Source: Intestinibacter bartlettii (lineage in GTDB: Bacteria > Bacillota > Clostridia > Peptostreptococcales > Peptostreptococcaceae). Taken from it: a DNA stretch of 64,000 bases. A model generated the notes under the pieces. The model had not been told where the DNA came from, did not search any database, and saw only the letters and a program-made list of their open reading frames with translations. Shown one piece after another: positions 8,166 to 17,032 of the stretch. The first letter of the stretch is position 1, and each line of letters begins with the position of its first letter. The stretch is from contig NZ_JAHLOQ010000003.1 of assembly GCF_018917435.1 (NCBI RefSeq), positions 85,092 through 149,091 of the forward strand, given 5' to 3'. The position numbers were made by a program, and so were the translations under genes.

Positions 8166-8280
8166 TGCCCTCCTTAAAATTTATATAATAAAGAATGGAC
8201 AACCAAGGAGGCAGGTTACTGACGGATATACCGCGCCTGGACTACCAACCAGAACTGTGTTTTTATCTTTATTTACTAAA
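8166..8280 (-). ncRNA. yjdF riboswitch leader (azaaromatic-sensing)
   Basis: The 130-base leader on the minus strand is GC-richer than its surroundings and full of short complementary segments (TGGTTGGTAGTCCAGGCGCGG, then CCGTCAGTAACCTGCC). Its CCTCCTT (plus 8205-8211) is perfectly complementary to AAGGAGG of the yjdF ribosome site (plus 8169-8175), giving a direct translational off-state. The call rests on its position ahead of yjdF and this sequester; I could not fold it against the Rfam model. Confidence 0.75.
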
Positions 8281-8297
8281 ATATTAATATTTTTATA

Positions 8298-8624
8298 CTA
8301 ATGTGTCAAATCAAAATGATTTTGTGCTTCTACTAATGTATTAAAAAACTTAAAATCATCTCTTTTATTTAATTCTAAAATCAATTCCGAAAACCTTTCA
8401 TTAACTCTATCATAACTATTTAAAACGACAGCAGCTTTTATTCCATAATTTATAAACTTTTGCATACATATACCCGCCAGACCTGTTTTAAGATCAAAAA
8501 AATCGTCAGAAAGATATTTATCATCTATCATTAAATTCTTTGTTTCACTATCAAAACATTGGCATACTGCTTCCATTATACTAGTTTCATCATCAATTGA
8601 TATTGTTAAATTGCAATAATTCAT
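8298..8624 (-). CDS. DUF4180 domain protein
   Basis: 108 residues from the preferred start. The pattern (conserved acidic N-terminal half, KTGLAGICMQKFINYGIKAAVV in the centre, then FFNTLVEAQNHF at the end) resembles DUF4180, a family of small proteins of unknown function. The ATG at 8624 is preferred because AAGGAG lies six bases upstream; a frame start five codons earlier (8639) has no ribosome site. A terminator-like structure lies about 110 bases upstream on the same strand, so expression may be attenuated. No enzymatic residues can be pointed out. Confidence 0.7.
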   Translation of the reverse strand: MNYCNLTISIDDETSIMEAVCQCFDSETKNLMIDDKYLSDDFFDLKTGLAGICMQKFINYGIKAAVVLNSYDRVNERFSELILELNKRDDFKFFNTLVEAQNHFDLTH

Positions 8625-8735
8625 CTTATCTCCTTTCATAATTTAATTTTCTTTATAAATATAGAAATACTACTTAACATATTTTCTATAAGTTTTATAC
8701 TTCCCAAAAGCATCGCTCTTAATTTATTTTCTAAA

Positions 8736-8780
8736 ATAAAAAAACCACTGCGTTCATAGCGCCAATGACTTCGTCCGTTG
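8736..8780 (-). promoter_or_regulatory. Terminator hairpin with overlapping alternative hairpin (possible attenuator)
   Basis: Read on the minus strand, a hairpin CATTGGCG-CTATGAA-CGCAGTGG (plus 8745-8767) runs into seven T. Its left arm overlaps a second possible hairpin, CAACGGAC-GAA-GTCATTG (plus 8763-8780), so the two cannot form together. It lies in the 271-base gap between the flippase terminator and the DUF4180 gene. Nothing else recognisable lies in that gap. Confidence 0.5.
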
Positions 8781-8851
8781 CTTTAAATTATAAGTTGGAA
8801 ATTATAAATTATCCACAAACCAGATAATATATAATTTCCTTACAATTAAAG

Positions 8852-8880
8852 AAACCAGTAGATATCTACTGGTTTTTTCT
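8852..8880. terminator. Terminator after the flippase-like gene
   Basis: A 24-bp perfect palindrome (8852-8875, arms AAACCAGTAGAT) with T-rich flanks on both sides ends the minus-strand flippase gene. Confidence 0.75.
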
Positions 8881-8910
8881 TAATATATTTATCACTATAA
8901 ATTTATATTG

Positions 8911-10017
8911 CTAAATTTGTTGTACAACTCTTTGTTTGTAAACTTTCTTTTCTGCTGCTTCTTTTGCTGCTCGTATTCTTGCAAGTCTTTTAGCTCTAGA
9001 ATCTCTAGCATATTTAACTAGTATAAACATTCCACATAAGAATACAAACAAGTAAAAGCTTACTCCTCTACTTAATAACATTGCTTCATTTAAAACTGAT
9101 ACTGGGAATAATAATTTAAATAGTGTTAAAAATCCACTTTCACTAACTCCCACTGACCCTGGAAGAGGTAGCGCAGAAACTGATATAAATAAAACTGCTT
9201 GCACTCCTATAAATACAAATATTGAATATTCACTAAATCCAAATGAACGATATATCCAATAAGGAATGCTGTGTAGTGCAAATATTTGTATACATTTTGT
9301 TATAAAAGTTTTAAACATTATACTTTTATTTTTTACTATATACATAGCACAATCTTTATATTCATCTATTACATTATCTACTCTTTCTTTTAAAATATCT
9401 GCCTTTTTAAATCTACATAATTTCAAAAATCTGACTACTACATTTAATAATTTTTTTACACCTTTGCTATAAAATAGTACAAGTACTAATCCTATAAGCA
9501 TTGCAAGGTTACAAACAATTCCTATTGCAAATAGTATCATAAGTGAATTAACCCTACCACTTAATAATGAACGTTGACTTATAAATCCAATTATTGCATA
9601 CATTATAGTAACTGTTTGGAAGAATATAAATTCAACAAATAATACTAGTGTAGAATGAGAAATCTTTATGTCATCTTTATACATTTGGTAAGCTTGCATT
9701 GGTTGCCCACCAGAAGCTGAAGGTGTAATTGAACTGAAGAAAAATCCTTGTACAGAATAATTAATACATTTTATTAAATTCGTTTCACATCCTAATGCAG
9801 TAAGGTTTCTTCTAAAATTGCTGGCTTCACATAATAAAAATATACACATACATGTAGCTGCTATTAATATATAAAATATATTTATATGTGATATTGTGTT
9901 AGCTACTGTATTTATATCCATATCTTTAAATACAAAATAAAAAGTAAATGCTATTAATATTAAAAATAATCCCCCATTTTTTAATATTTTTAAAAACAAA
10001 TTTTTATAATCCTTCAT
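8911..10017 (-). CDS. Lysylphosphatidylglycerol synthase TM-region / YbhN-like flippase-domain protein
   Basis: About 368 residues with seven or eight membrane segments. The conserved family block FFSSITPSASGGQPMQAYQM, the later ALPLPGSVGVSESGF and the overall topology match the UPF0104/LPG_synthase_TM family (MprF flippase half, YbhN, AglD). These are membrane proteins linked to lipid or lipid-linked precursor transport. There is no C-terminal LPG synthase domain, so lysyl transfer cannot be claimed. The start at 10017 is chosen because GGAGGT precedes it; an upstream in-frame start at 10059 lacks one. The C-terminus is strongly basic. Confidence 0.82.
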   Translation of the reverse strand: MKDYKNLFLKILKNGGLFLILIAFTFYFVFKDMDINTVANTISHINIFYILIAATCMCIFLLCEASNFRRNLTALGCETNLIKCINYSVQGFFFSSITPSASGGQPMQAYQMYKDDIKISHSTLVLFVEFIFFQTVTIMYAIIGFISQRSLLSGRVNSLMILFAIGIVCNLAMLIGLVLVLFYSKGVKKLLNVVVRFLKLCRFKKADILKERVDNVIDEYKDCAMYIVKNKSIMFKTFITKCIQIFALHSIPYWIYRSFGFSEYSIFVFIGVQAVLFISVSALPLPGSVGVSESGFLTLFKLLFPVSVLNEAMLLSRGVSFYLFVFLCGMFILVKYARDSRAKRLARIRAAKEAAEKKVYKQRVVQQI

Positions 10018-10374
10018 AATTATACCTCCATATATTTTACCCTTATATCCACTCTCCATTATCTATTATAAATAAACAATCATAAAATTTTCTTAATAAA
10101 AAACTTAAGAATTTATGAAGATTTTAAATTTTGTCTTTTAATTATTTATTTCTATATATAATATATCATTTCTATGTATATTGTGAACTTACAATTAGCT
10201 TACAATTTTGTCATATTGTTCTAGGTCTTATATTTATATATTCAACATAAACTTATTTTATCATTTCCCTATATTATATTTAACAAAGGGGTTAGATGTT
10301 ATACATATTAATAATAACAATTCTTGCCCACTGTATCAATACTACAATACAATAATACAATAATGTTGTCAATA
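10018..10374. other. Intergenic stretch without a supported gene
   Basis: AT-rich DNA ahead of the minus-strand flippase gene. It contains a short inverted repeat (TTCTTAA / TTAAGAA near 10091-10112). A 19-codon plus-strand frame at 10296-10355 behind a GGGG stretch is too weak to call. A cluster of ACAATA repeats lies near 10344-10365. Confidence 0.5.
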
Positions 10375-10399
10375 AAAAACAGCTATCCAAAAATAGCTG
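10375..10399 (-). terminator. Terminator after the OLD-family gene
   Basis: CAGCTAT / ATAGCTG (10380-10386 and 10393-10399), with a run of six T on the minus strand after the stem. Confidence 0.8.
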
Positions 10400-10411
10400 C
10401 TTCATTTATAT

Positions 10412-12271
10412 TTATTCTATTATTTTTAAATTTATAAATAATTTTTTGAAATTATTCACTGTTTCATCACTCAACACTATGTCTTTTGCTATGACTTTAT
10501 CATAAAACTCCTTAGCTGCCATAGTCTTATTTACTTCGTATCTTACAGATAATTTATTTTTATCTTCTTCACTTATAAGAGTCTCTACAAATTCTGGATT
10601 TCTAATAAATTCTTTTTCTGTAGGTTTTTCTTTACAATTTATAAAAAATACTTCCTTATTAAGTCTTAAATTTAAACTTTCAATTAATTTATTACATTCA
10701 ACAACTCCAGCCTTATCATAGTCAAGTACTACTTTATAATTGCATCCCCAACCAATTAATATAGATACTAAAGCATTTACATTTCCAGCTCCAACTGATG
10801 GAAGTATATAAGGCCTTTTTTCTTCTTCTACCCCCAAATAATCCAGCATACAAGTAAAGTACATATAATCTGTAATGCCTTCTGTTACTATATTTAACTT
10901 ATCTAATCGTGGACCTAAATTATATTTTATATCTGCTCCAATTGCCTTTAAAAGTGGTGTTAAAGTCTCTCTTTTGGAAGATGAATTAAACTTATTATCA
11001 TATGCATTATTAAATATATGAGTTATTCCATTTTCATCTTTTTCTATAGCTCTAACATTTATTATGTCTTCTGTATCTATCATATATGGCGAGTGTGTAG
11101 TATATACAACTTGCCCACCATTATTACATAAATTTTTAAGTAGAGTTAATAATTCTCTTTGGGCATTTACATGAAGATATACTCCTGGTTCATCTAATAA
11201 ATATATTATCGTTTTGTCCTGTAAGTTTTCATATAATAAATCTATAAATAAGTTAAATAACCATTTAAGTCCATTGCTTCTCTCTTGTATATAAGTTGTA
11301 TTTTCATTTGTCTTAATAAGTATCTTCAGACATTGATTATCAAAATTCACTTTAATTTTTGACTCTTGACTATCCATATAAAAATAATTAAATTCTTTTT
11401 GGATATTATACTTCACTTTTTCTTTAATGCTACTTCTACACTTATTTCTTTCATTTTCATCTTTAGATTCTATAGATTTTATAAATTCATCTAGTGGTGC
11501 TTTTGTAGCTACCATAAATTTGTATAAAAGTCCTTTTTTAGTCTTTATTGCCGATTTTATCTCTTCAACATTATATATACTTTGTAGTTCATCTTCCTTT
11601 GTTCTATAATAAAATACAGGAAGTTCCTTATATTTCTTTTTAATTTTACTTTTTATTGTCTCTATATGTCTTATAAGTGTATAACATTCCTCATTATATT
11701 CTCCATCTGCCATATCTTGTTGTTGCGAAATTAAAACTTCTAATATTTCATTTAAACTCTTTTTATACTTTACCCAGATTCTACTATCAATTTCAAGAAG
11801 TCTATCTAGTTTAGCATCTATACTATCAATAAATTCTTTTGTAGTATATTTATCATAAATTTTAAAATAGCTTAATAAATTGTCTTCTATATAGTAAATT
11901 GCATTTTTTAGTTCAATATCTTGATCAAATAATAGAGAAAATGCTCCCTCAAATTCAATATCATCACTTGAATAAAATTTAAATATTGTTTTTGCTTTTT
12001 CATCATCTATAAAAAATTTTTTGCATTCTTTTTCTGTTAATTTTAACTCTAATGTTATTACTATACTTTTATTAGTGTATCTATTTTTCTTACTAAAGAA
12101 TTCATCATTAATATAATGCGTAAATGAAATATTGCCCAAAGCTTCTAATATATTACTTTTACCGGAGTCATTTTTTCCTATTAGAGCTGTTATATTATCT
12201 TCTAAGAGTAAAACATTTCTTTCGTCTCCTAAAGATTTATAATTGCTGATTTGTATGCTTTTTATCTTCAT
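10412..12271 (-). CDS. OLD family ATP-dependent endonuclease (stand-alone)
   Basis: 619 residues. The N-terminal ABC/SMC-like ATPase has Walker A GKNDSGKS (32-39), signature-like ERSNG (330-334), Walker B IIYLLDEPG (355-363) and H-loop TTHS (391-394). The C-terminal TOPRIM nuclease domain has VTEG with E465 and VLDYD with D517 and D519. This is the architecture of OLD nucleases (phage P2 Old, GajA). No UvrD-like GajB or other partner flanks it, so it looks like a class 1 single-gene OLD protein. A role in phage or plasmid defence is plausible from the family, but housekeeping repair functions are also known. Terminators on both sides make it monocistronic. Confidence 0.88.
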   Translation of the reverse strand: MKIKSIQISNYKSLGDERNVLLLEDNITALIGKNDSGKSNILEALGNISFTHYINDEFFSKKNRYTNKSIVITLELKLTEKECKKFFIDDEKAKTIFKFYSSDDIEFEGAFSLLFDQDIELKNAIYYIEDNLLSYFKIYDKYTTKEFIDSIDAKLDRLLEIDSRIWVKYKKSLNEILEVLISQQQDMADGEYNEECYTLIRHIETIKSKIKKKYKELPVFYYRTKEDELQSIYNVEEIKSAIKTKKGLLYKFMVATKAPLDEFIKSIESKDENERNKCRSSIKEKVKYNIQKEFNYFYMDSQESKIKVNFDNQCLKILIKTNENTTYIQERSNGLKWLFNLFIDLLYENLQDKTIIYLLDEPGVYLHVNAQRELLTLLKNLCNNGGQVVYTTHSPYMIDTEDIINVRAIEKDENGITHIFNNAYDNKFNSSSKRETLTPLLKAIGADIKYNLGPRLDKLNIVTEGITDYMYFTCMLDYLGVEEEKRPYILPSVGAGNVNALVSILIGWGCNYKVVLDYDKAGVVECNKLIESLNLRLNKEVFFINCKEKPTEKEFIRNPEFVETLISEEDKNKLSVRYEVNKTMAAKEFYDKVIAKDIVLSDETVNNFKKLFINLKIIE

Positions 12272-12350
12272 CTAAATCTCTCCCAACAAAATTTAACCTC
12301 TATAATTAAATTATAATATTTATTTATGATAATTAGATAAAAATATCCAC

Positions 12351-12389
12351 AAAAAAATCACAAATTATACAAGCTGTATAATTTGTGAT
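12351..12389 (-). terminator. Terminator after uraA
   Basis: A perfect 15-bp stem (12357-12371 and 12375-12389, ATCACAAATTATACA) with a 3-base loop and seven T on the minus strand. Confidence 0.88.
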
Positions 12390-12416
12390 TTAATCTTTTA
12401 CTTTTTTACTTTTATA

Positions 12417-13664
12417 TTATTCACCTTTAGTGATTGCTGTTTCTAAGTTTAATTCTTCATCTTTAAAATCAGCACTGTTTAAAACTCTATTTAATATAAC
12501 TCCTACTATAGCAGCTAAGCTAAGACCTGTTAAGCTTGAAGTTTGTGATAGTGGTATTCCGATTTCTATTCCTGCAAAAGTACTTAGGTATGAAGTTCCA
12601 AGACCTATTATAAGTACAGTCGCTATTATTATCACATTTTTTATATTTCCTTCATAACATTTGCTATCTCTTATACTCTTAACTCCTACATAAGTTATCA
12701 TAGAGAATAAGTATATACTTATTCCACCCATAACGGCTTGTGGTATACTTTGTAAAAAGCCTCCAAATTTACCAACACAAGATAATACTATTGCAAACAC
12801 TGCTGTTAACTCTAAAACTCTTGGATCGTAGTTTTTAGTTATTGCTAAAAGTGCAGTATTTTCTCCATAAGTTGTATTAGCAGGTCCCCCTGCAAATCCA
12901 GCAAATATTGTTGCAAGACCATCACCTAATAATGTTCTATTAAGTCCTGGATTTTCTATAAAGTTTTTACCGACAACTGCTCCATTTGTAGTAACATCAC
13001 CTATATGTTCCATAAATGTTGCAAGAACTACTGGTGCTATCATTAATATTGCTTCTATACTGAATTTAGGTAATCTGAAATTTGGTATAGCAAACCAACT
13101 CGCTTGGCTAGCTGCTGTAGTATCTACTTGTTTTAATACAAAACTTAATGCTAACCCTGTAAATACTGCTATTATTACACTAAATTGTCTTATGCTTCCT
13201 TTTGCAAATTTATTTATTCCAACTGCTATAGCTAAAGTAATTATTGCTATAGGTAGATAAGTCATTGCCATATCAAGTGCTGAAGGAATTAAATTTAAAC
13301 CAATAACTGCTATCATTGCACCTGTAACTTGTGGTGGGAAATATCTCTTAACTTTTTCTACACCTATGAATTTTACAATTAAAGACATTATTACGTATAA
13401 AAATCCTGCTACTATAATTCCTCCTTGAGCATAAGCCAAGTCTCCATTAAACGCATCTGAAACTTGATTTATTACACCTATAAAGGCAAAACTTGAACCT
13501 AAAAATACTGGAACTTTCCAATCTGTACAAAAATGGAATATTAATGTACCTACACCTGCACAAAATATTGCCACCGCTGGGTCAAATCCTGTTAACAGTG
13601 GAACTAATACTGTCGCTCCAAACATAGCAAGTAAATGTTGAAGTGATAAAGCCGCTTTTCTCAT
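12417..13664 (-). CDS. uraA: Uracil permease (NCS2 family)
   Basis: 415 residues with about 14 membrane segments. Family signatures are visible: MEHIGDVTTNGAVVG, with the conserved glutamate that binds the uracil ring, and FAGGPANTTYGENTALLAIT near the second half-helix. It imports uracil by proton symport for pyrimidine salvage. It lies 39 bases downstream of pyrR on the same strand and shares the PyrR-controlled leader, exactly the context expected for a pyrimidine salvage operon. A strong terminator closes the operon. Confidence 0.93.
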   Translation of the reverse strand: MRKAALSLQHLLAMFGATVLVPLLTGFDPAVAIFCAGVGTLIFHFCTDWKVPVFLGSSFAFIGVINQVSDAFNGDLAYAQGGIIVAGFLYVIMSLIVKFIGVEKVKRYFPPQVTGAMIAVIGLNLIPSALDMAMTYLPIAIITLAIAVGINKFAKGSIRQFSVIIAVFTGLALSFVLKQVDTTAASQASWFAIPNFRLPKFSIEAILMIAPVVLATFMEHIGDVTTNGAVVGKNFIENPGLNRTLLGDGLATIFAGFAGGPANTTYGENTALLAITKNYDPRVLELTAVFAIVLSCVGKFGGFLQSIPQAVMGGISIYLFSMITYVGVKSIRDSKCYEGNIKNVIIIATVLIIGLGTSYLSTFAGIEIGIPLSQTSSLTGLSLAAIVGVILNRVLNSADFKDEELNLETAITKGE

Positions 13665-13703
13665 AAATATATACCTCCAAAATTATATTAATTTAATATT
13701 TTT

Positions 13704-14261
<558 letters not shown>

Positions 14262-14274
14262 TTACCGTATAAAA

Positions 14275-14390
14275 TATGAGAATCTTTATTTCAACAAAAA
14301 AACTTCCTGCCACAAGACAGGAAGTTATACTTTCGCGCATCAAAAGTACAAGTATGCCTTATGATCTCTCTGTATCAATTAAAGGTATAT
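14275..14390 (-). promoter_or_regulatory. PyrR-dependent attenuator leader of pyrR-uraA
   Basis: Read on the minus strand, the leader has a PyrR-box-like segment (ACAGAGAGATCATAAGGC, around plus 14358-14375). It is followed by an intrinsic terminator with arms AACTTCCTG / CAGGAAGTT (plus 14301-14309 and 14318-14326) and seven T. Bound PyrR would stabilise the upstream hairpin and let the terminator form when UMP is high. Confidence 0.85.
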
Positions 14391-14452
14391 CTATATTTTT
14401 ACGTTTGTATTTTTGTTTTAAATTTTTAATGGTTCTTTATTACTTAAATAAC

Positions 14453-14481
14453 ATTATATAATTTTAAGTTTCGTATTTCAA
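14453..14481 (-). promoter_or_regulatory. Sigma-A promoter of pyrR-uraA
   Basis: On the minus strand TTGAAA (plus 14476-14481) and TATAAT (plus 14453-14458) are separated by exactly 17 bases, four bases past the end of the upstream pseudouridine synthase gene and ahead of the PyrR attenuator. Confidence 0.8.
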
Positions 14482-14484
14482 TAC

Positions 14485-15417
14485 TTATTTTATTTTGTTA
14501 AGTATTTCCATAAAATAACTTGGTAGTTCAGAATTAAATTCTACGTATTTTTTAGTTGTCGGATGTATAAATCCTAATTTTCTTGCGTGAAGAGTTTGCC
14601 CATGACATTTTATCTTTGAATTTTTAGGTCCATATATAGGATCTCCTAAAAGCGGATGGCCTATACTAGCAGCATGAACCCTTATTTGGTGAGTTCTTCC
14701 TGTCTCTAAATTTGCCTTCATATGAGTGAAGTTTTCATATCTTTGTATAACTTCAAAATGAGTTACGGCTCTCTTTCCGTCTTTTACTATTGCCATTTTT
14801 AATCTATCTTTAGGGTTTCTGCCAATTGGTCTATCTACAGTAATTTTATCTTCTTTTACTACTCCATGACATATAAATTCATATTCTCTCGTTATTGAGT
14901 GGTCTTTTAATTGTTCTGCTAAACAGTTATGAGCATTATTATTTTTAGCTATCATCAGAATACCCGAAGTATCTTTATCGATTCTATGTACAATGCCCGG
15001 TCTTATTACTCCGTTTATAGATGATAGATTGTCTTTACAGTGGTATAGTATAGCATTTACTAAAGTATTTTCGTAATTACCTGGTGCCGGATGCACTACC
15101 ATATCTTGTGGTTTATTTACTATTAGTAAATCGTCATCTTCATATACTATATCTATAGGTATATCTTGAGGTATTATTTCTAAAAGCTTTGGCGCTGGTA
15201 TTTCTATAATAATATTGTCATCTTCTTTTACAGCATATTTAGCTTTTTCTATTTTACCATTTACTTTTACCTTTTTATCTTTTATTATTTTTTGGATATA
15301 GCTTCTAGACATATCTCCTAACTGTGAAGATAAATAAACATCTAGTCTATCGCCCTCTTCTTCTCCTAAAACTAAGAATTCTCTTATCTCATCTTGCATA
15401 TTTTCTTTATTGTTCAT
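14485..15417 (-). CDS. RluA family pseudouridine synthase (RluD-like)
   Basis: 310 residues. An S4 RNA-binding domain (about residues 22-75, with SRSYIQKIIKDKKVKVNGK) precedes the catalytic domain, which has HRIDKDTSGIL with the catalytic D147 and the C-terminal GRTHQIRVHAASIGHPLLGDPIYG. These are hallmarks of the RluA/RluD family, which isomerises uridines in 23S rRNA. The exact target cannot be read from sequence. It sits 75 bases after lspA on the same strand, an arrangement common in Firmicutes (lspA-rluD-pyrR). Confidence 0.92.
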   Translation of the reverse strand: MNNKENMQDEIREFLVLGEEEGDRLDVYLSSQLGDMSRSYIQKIIKDKKVKVNGKIEKAKYAVKEDDNIIIEIPAPKLLEIIPQDIPIDIVYEDDDLLIVNKPQDMVVHPAPGNYENTLVNAILYHCKDNLSSINGVIRPGIVHRIDKDTSGILMIAKNNNAHNCLAEQLKDHSITREYEFICHGVVKEDKITVDRPIGRNPKDRLKMAIVKDGKRAVTHFEVIQRYENFTHMKANLETGRTHQIRVHAASIGHPLLGDPIYGPKNSKIKCHGQTLHARKLGFIHPTTKKYVEFNSELPSYFMEILNKIK

Positions 15418-15492
15418 ATTTTATTTCACTTTCTTTTAATATTTATTCTGTCTTGTTAAAAAACTTGCATATAAATTAAAATTTTTTAACAT

Positions 15493-15954
15493 CTATTTAA
15501 TTTTCTCTTTTTTAGTATTATCATCAAAAAATACAACGTATATACAAAGCAAAATTGTCCCTACTACTATAAAACAGTCTGCTAAATTAAAAACATAATT
15601 CCATATAAATACAAAGTCAAAATAGTCCACTACAAAATCTAATCTAACTCTATCTATTAAATTTCCTAAAGCTCCTGCTATAATAAGTACAATTGAAAAT
15701 TTACATATTTTCGAATTTATTTTATTTGAATGTAGTACATAAAGTCCTACTATAGACGCTATAAGTGCTACTGCTACAAATACTATTTGATTATTTTGAA
15801 ATAGCCCAAATGCTGCTCCTCTATTTTCAACATAAGTCAAATTAAATACATTTTCTATTACAGTTATAGCCCCTTTATATTTTAATTCGTTTAAAGCCCA
15901 CATTTTCACTAATTGATCAATACCTATTAAAAGTATTATCGCTAATTCATACAT
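15493..15954 (-). CDS. lspA: Lipoprotein signal peptidase (SPase II)
   Basis: 153 residues with four membrane helices. The catalytic aspartates are D110 (VVDYFDF) and D126 (FNLADCFI), and the conserved motif YVENRGAAFG is present (41-50). It cleaves signal peptides of diacylglyceryl-modified prolipoproteins, such as the lipoproteins encoded at 24.5-25.4 and 56.9-58.7 kb in this window. A TATAAT box (plus 15984-15989) upstream suggests its own promoter. It probably forms an operon with the downstream pseudouridine synthase. Confidence 0.95.
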   Translation of the reverse strand: MYELAIILLIGIDQLVKMWALNELKYKGAITVIENVFNLTYVENRGAAFGLFQNNQIVFVAVALIASIVGLYVLHSNKINSKICKFSIVLIIAGALGNLIDRVRLDFVVDYFDFVFIWNYVFNLADCFIVVGTILLCIYVVFFDDNTKKEKIK

Positions 15955-16008
15955 ATCTGCCTCCTAAAAAAGTATTTTCCTTCATTATACCGAAAAAATC
16001 TATTTAAT

Positions 16009-16047
16009 AAAAGAGATGTTAGAATTTAATTATCTAGCATCTCTTTT
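16009..16047 (-). terminator. Terminator after the polysaccharide deacetylase gene
   Basis: Arms AAAAGAGATG (16009-16018) and CATCTCTTTT (16038-16047), with inner pairing TTAGA / TCTAG. The symmetric A and T tracts could work in either direction. Confidence 0.8.
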
Positions 16048-16087
16048 GATTAACCTTATTTAAATATATTTATTTGATTTTTTATAT

Positions 16088-16831
16088 TTATTTTTTATCT
16101 AAATGTTCCATTAGTTCTGAAATAGTTACAAATTTATATCCCTTTTCTTTTAATCTTGGAATTACTATTTCTAAAGCTTGTATTGTCTGAGATTTATTAT
16201 TTCTAACAGTATTATAATCGTGTAATATTATAATATTTCCATTTTCAACTTTATTATCTATTGTGTTTACTATAGAATTTACTCCAGGGTTTGACCAATC
16301 TCTTACATCTATATTTGACCATAGTACTATATTCATATTTTTATCTTTAACAACTTGACATAAATCTCTACTTAAAGCCCTGTAAGGAGGTCTAAATATA
16401 GTTGGATATTCTCCTGTTATCTCTTTTATTGCTTCTTGTGTTTTTGTAACTTCACTTTCAATCTCTGCTTTTGATTTTTTAGCAGCATTTATATGTGTAT
16501 ATGTGTGGTTTCCTATTTCGTGTCCTTCTTCTTGTTCTCTTTTAACTATACTTTTATTGTATGGAACCTTTTCTCCAATTAAGAAAAATGTAGCTTTTAC
16601 ATCATACTTTTTTAGAATATCTAAAACTTGAGGAGTAAATACTTCATCAGGACCATCGTCAAATGTAAGTGCAACGACCTTTTCATCTTCATTTCCTCTT
16701 TTTATTATTATATCTTCGTAGTCATATTTATAACTATCGGCAGATACATCTTTTTCATTGTCAGCTGAGCAAACTCCTGAAAATCCTATTATAAATAAGA
16801 TAATTACTAAGGTGTAAAGGATTTTTTTCAT
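16088..16831 (-). CDS. Secreted polysaccharide deacetylase (NodB domain)
   Basis: 247 residues with an N-terminal signal peptide (about 1-22, ending GVCSA). The NodB domain carries ALTFDDGPDE with D58 and D59 and the metal-binding histidines of GNHTYTH (H109, H113), followed by FRPPYRAL. Members remove acetyl groups from peptidoglycan or other cell-surface glycans. The PdaA, PgdA or sporulation-specific roles cannot be told apart here. It stands alone between two terminators. Confidence 0.9.
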   Translation of the reverse strand: MKKILYTLVIILFIIGFSGVCSADNEKDVSADSYKYDYEDIIIKRGNEDEKVVALTFDDGPDEVFTPQVLDILKKYDVKATFFLIGEKVPYNKSIVKREQEEGHEIGNHTYTHINAAKKSKAEIESEVTKTQEAIKEITGEYPTIFRPPYRALSRDLCQVVKDKNMNIVLWSNIDVRDWSNPGVNSIVNTIDNKVENGNIIILHDYNTVRNNKSQTIQALEIVIPRLKEKGYKFVTISELMEHLDKK

Positions 16832-16960
16832 TTTAGAACCTCTTTTCTTTCTATTTTATATTGACTTTTTTCTCTAAAAAATTGATTTCATTTCTAGTTT
16901 GCCCATATTTTATTTTTCATTATCTATTTTTTTATTTTTTTATAAACTCACAGTTTTAAC

Positions 16961-16990
16961 AAAAAAAGGATGCCATTATTTATGGCATCC
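16961..16990 (-). terminator. Terminator after leuS
   Basis: Arms GGATGCCAT (16968-16976) and ATGGCATCC (16982-16990) with a 5-base loop and seven T on the minus strand. Confidence 0.9.
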
Positions 16991-17032
16991 CTTATCTTAT
17001 ATAATATAAAGTTTTTATTTAACTTTATTATA

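Noticed and set aside
10296..10355. A 19-codon hydrophobic frame after AAAGGGG, possible toxin-like peptide
   Set aside because: Very short, no terminator on its strand, and no antisense partner; chance cannot be excluded.
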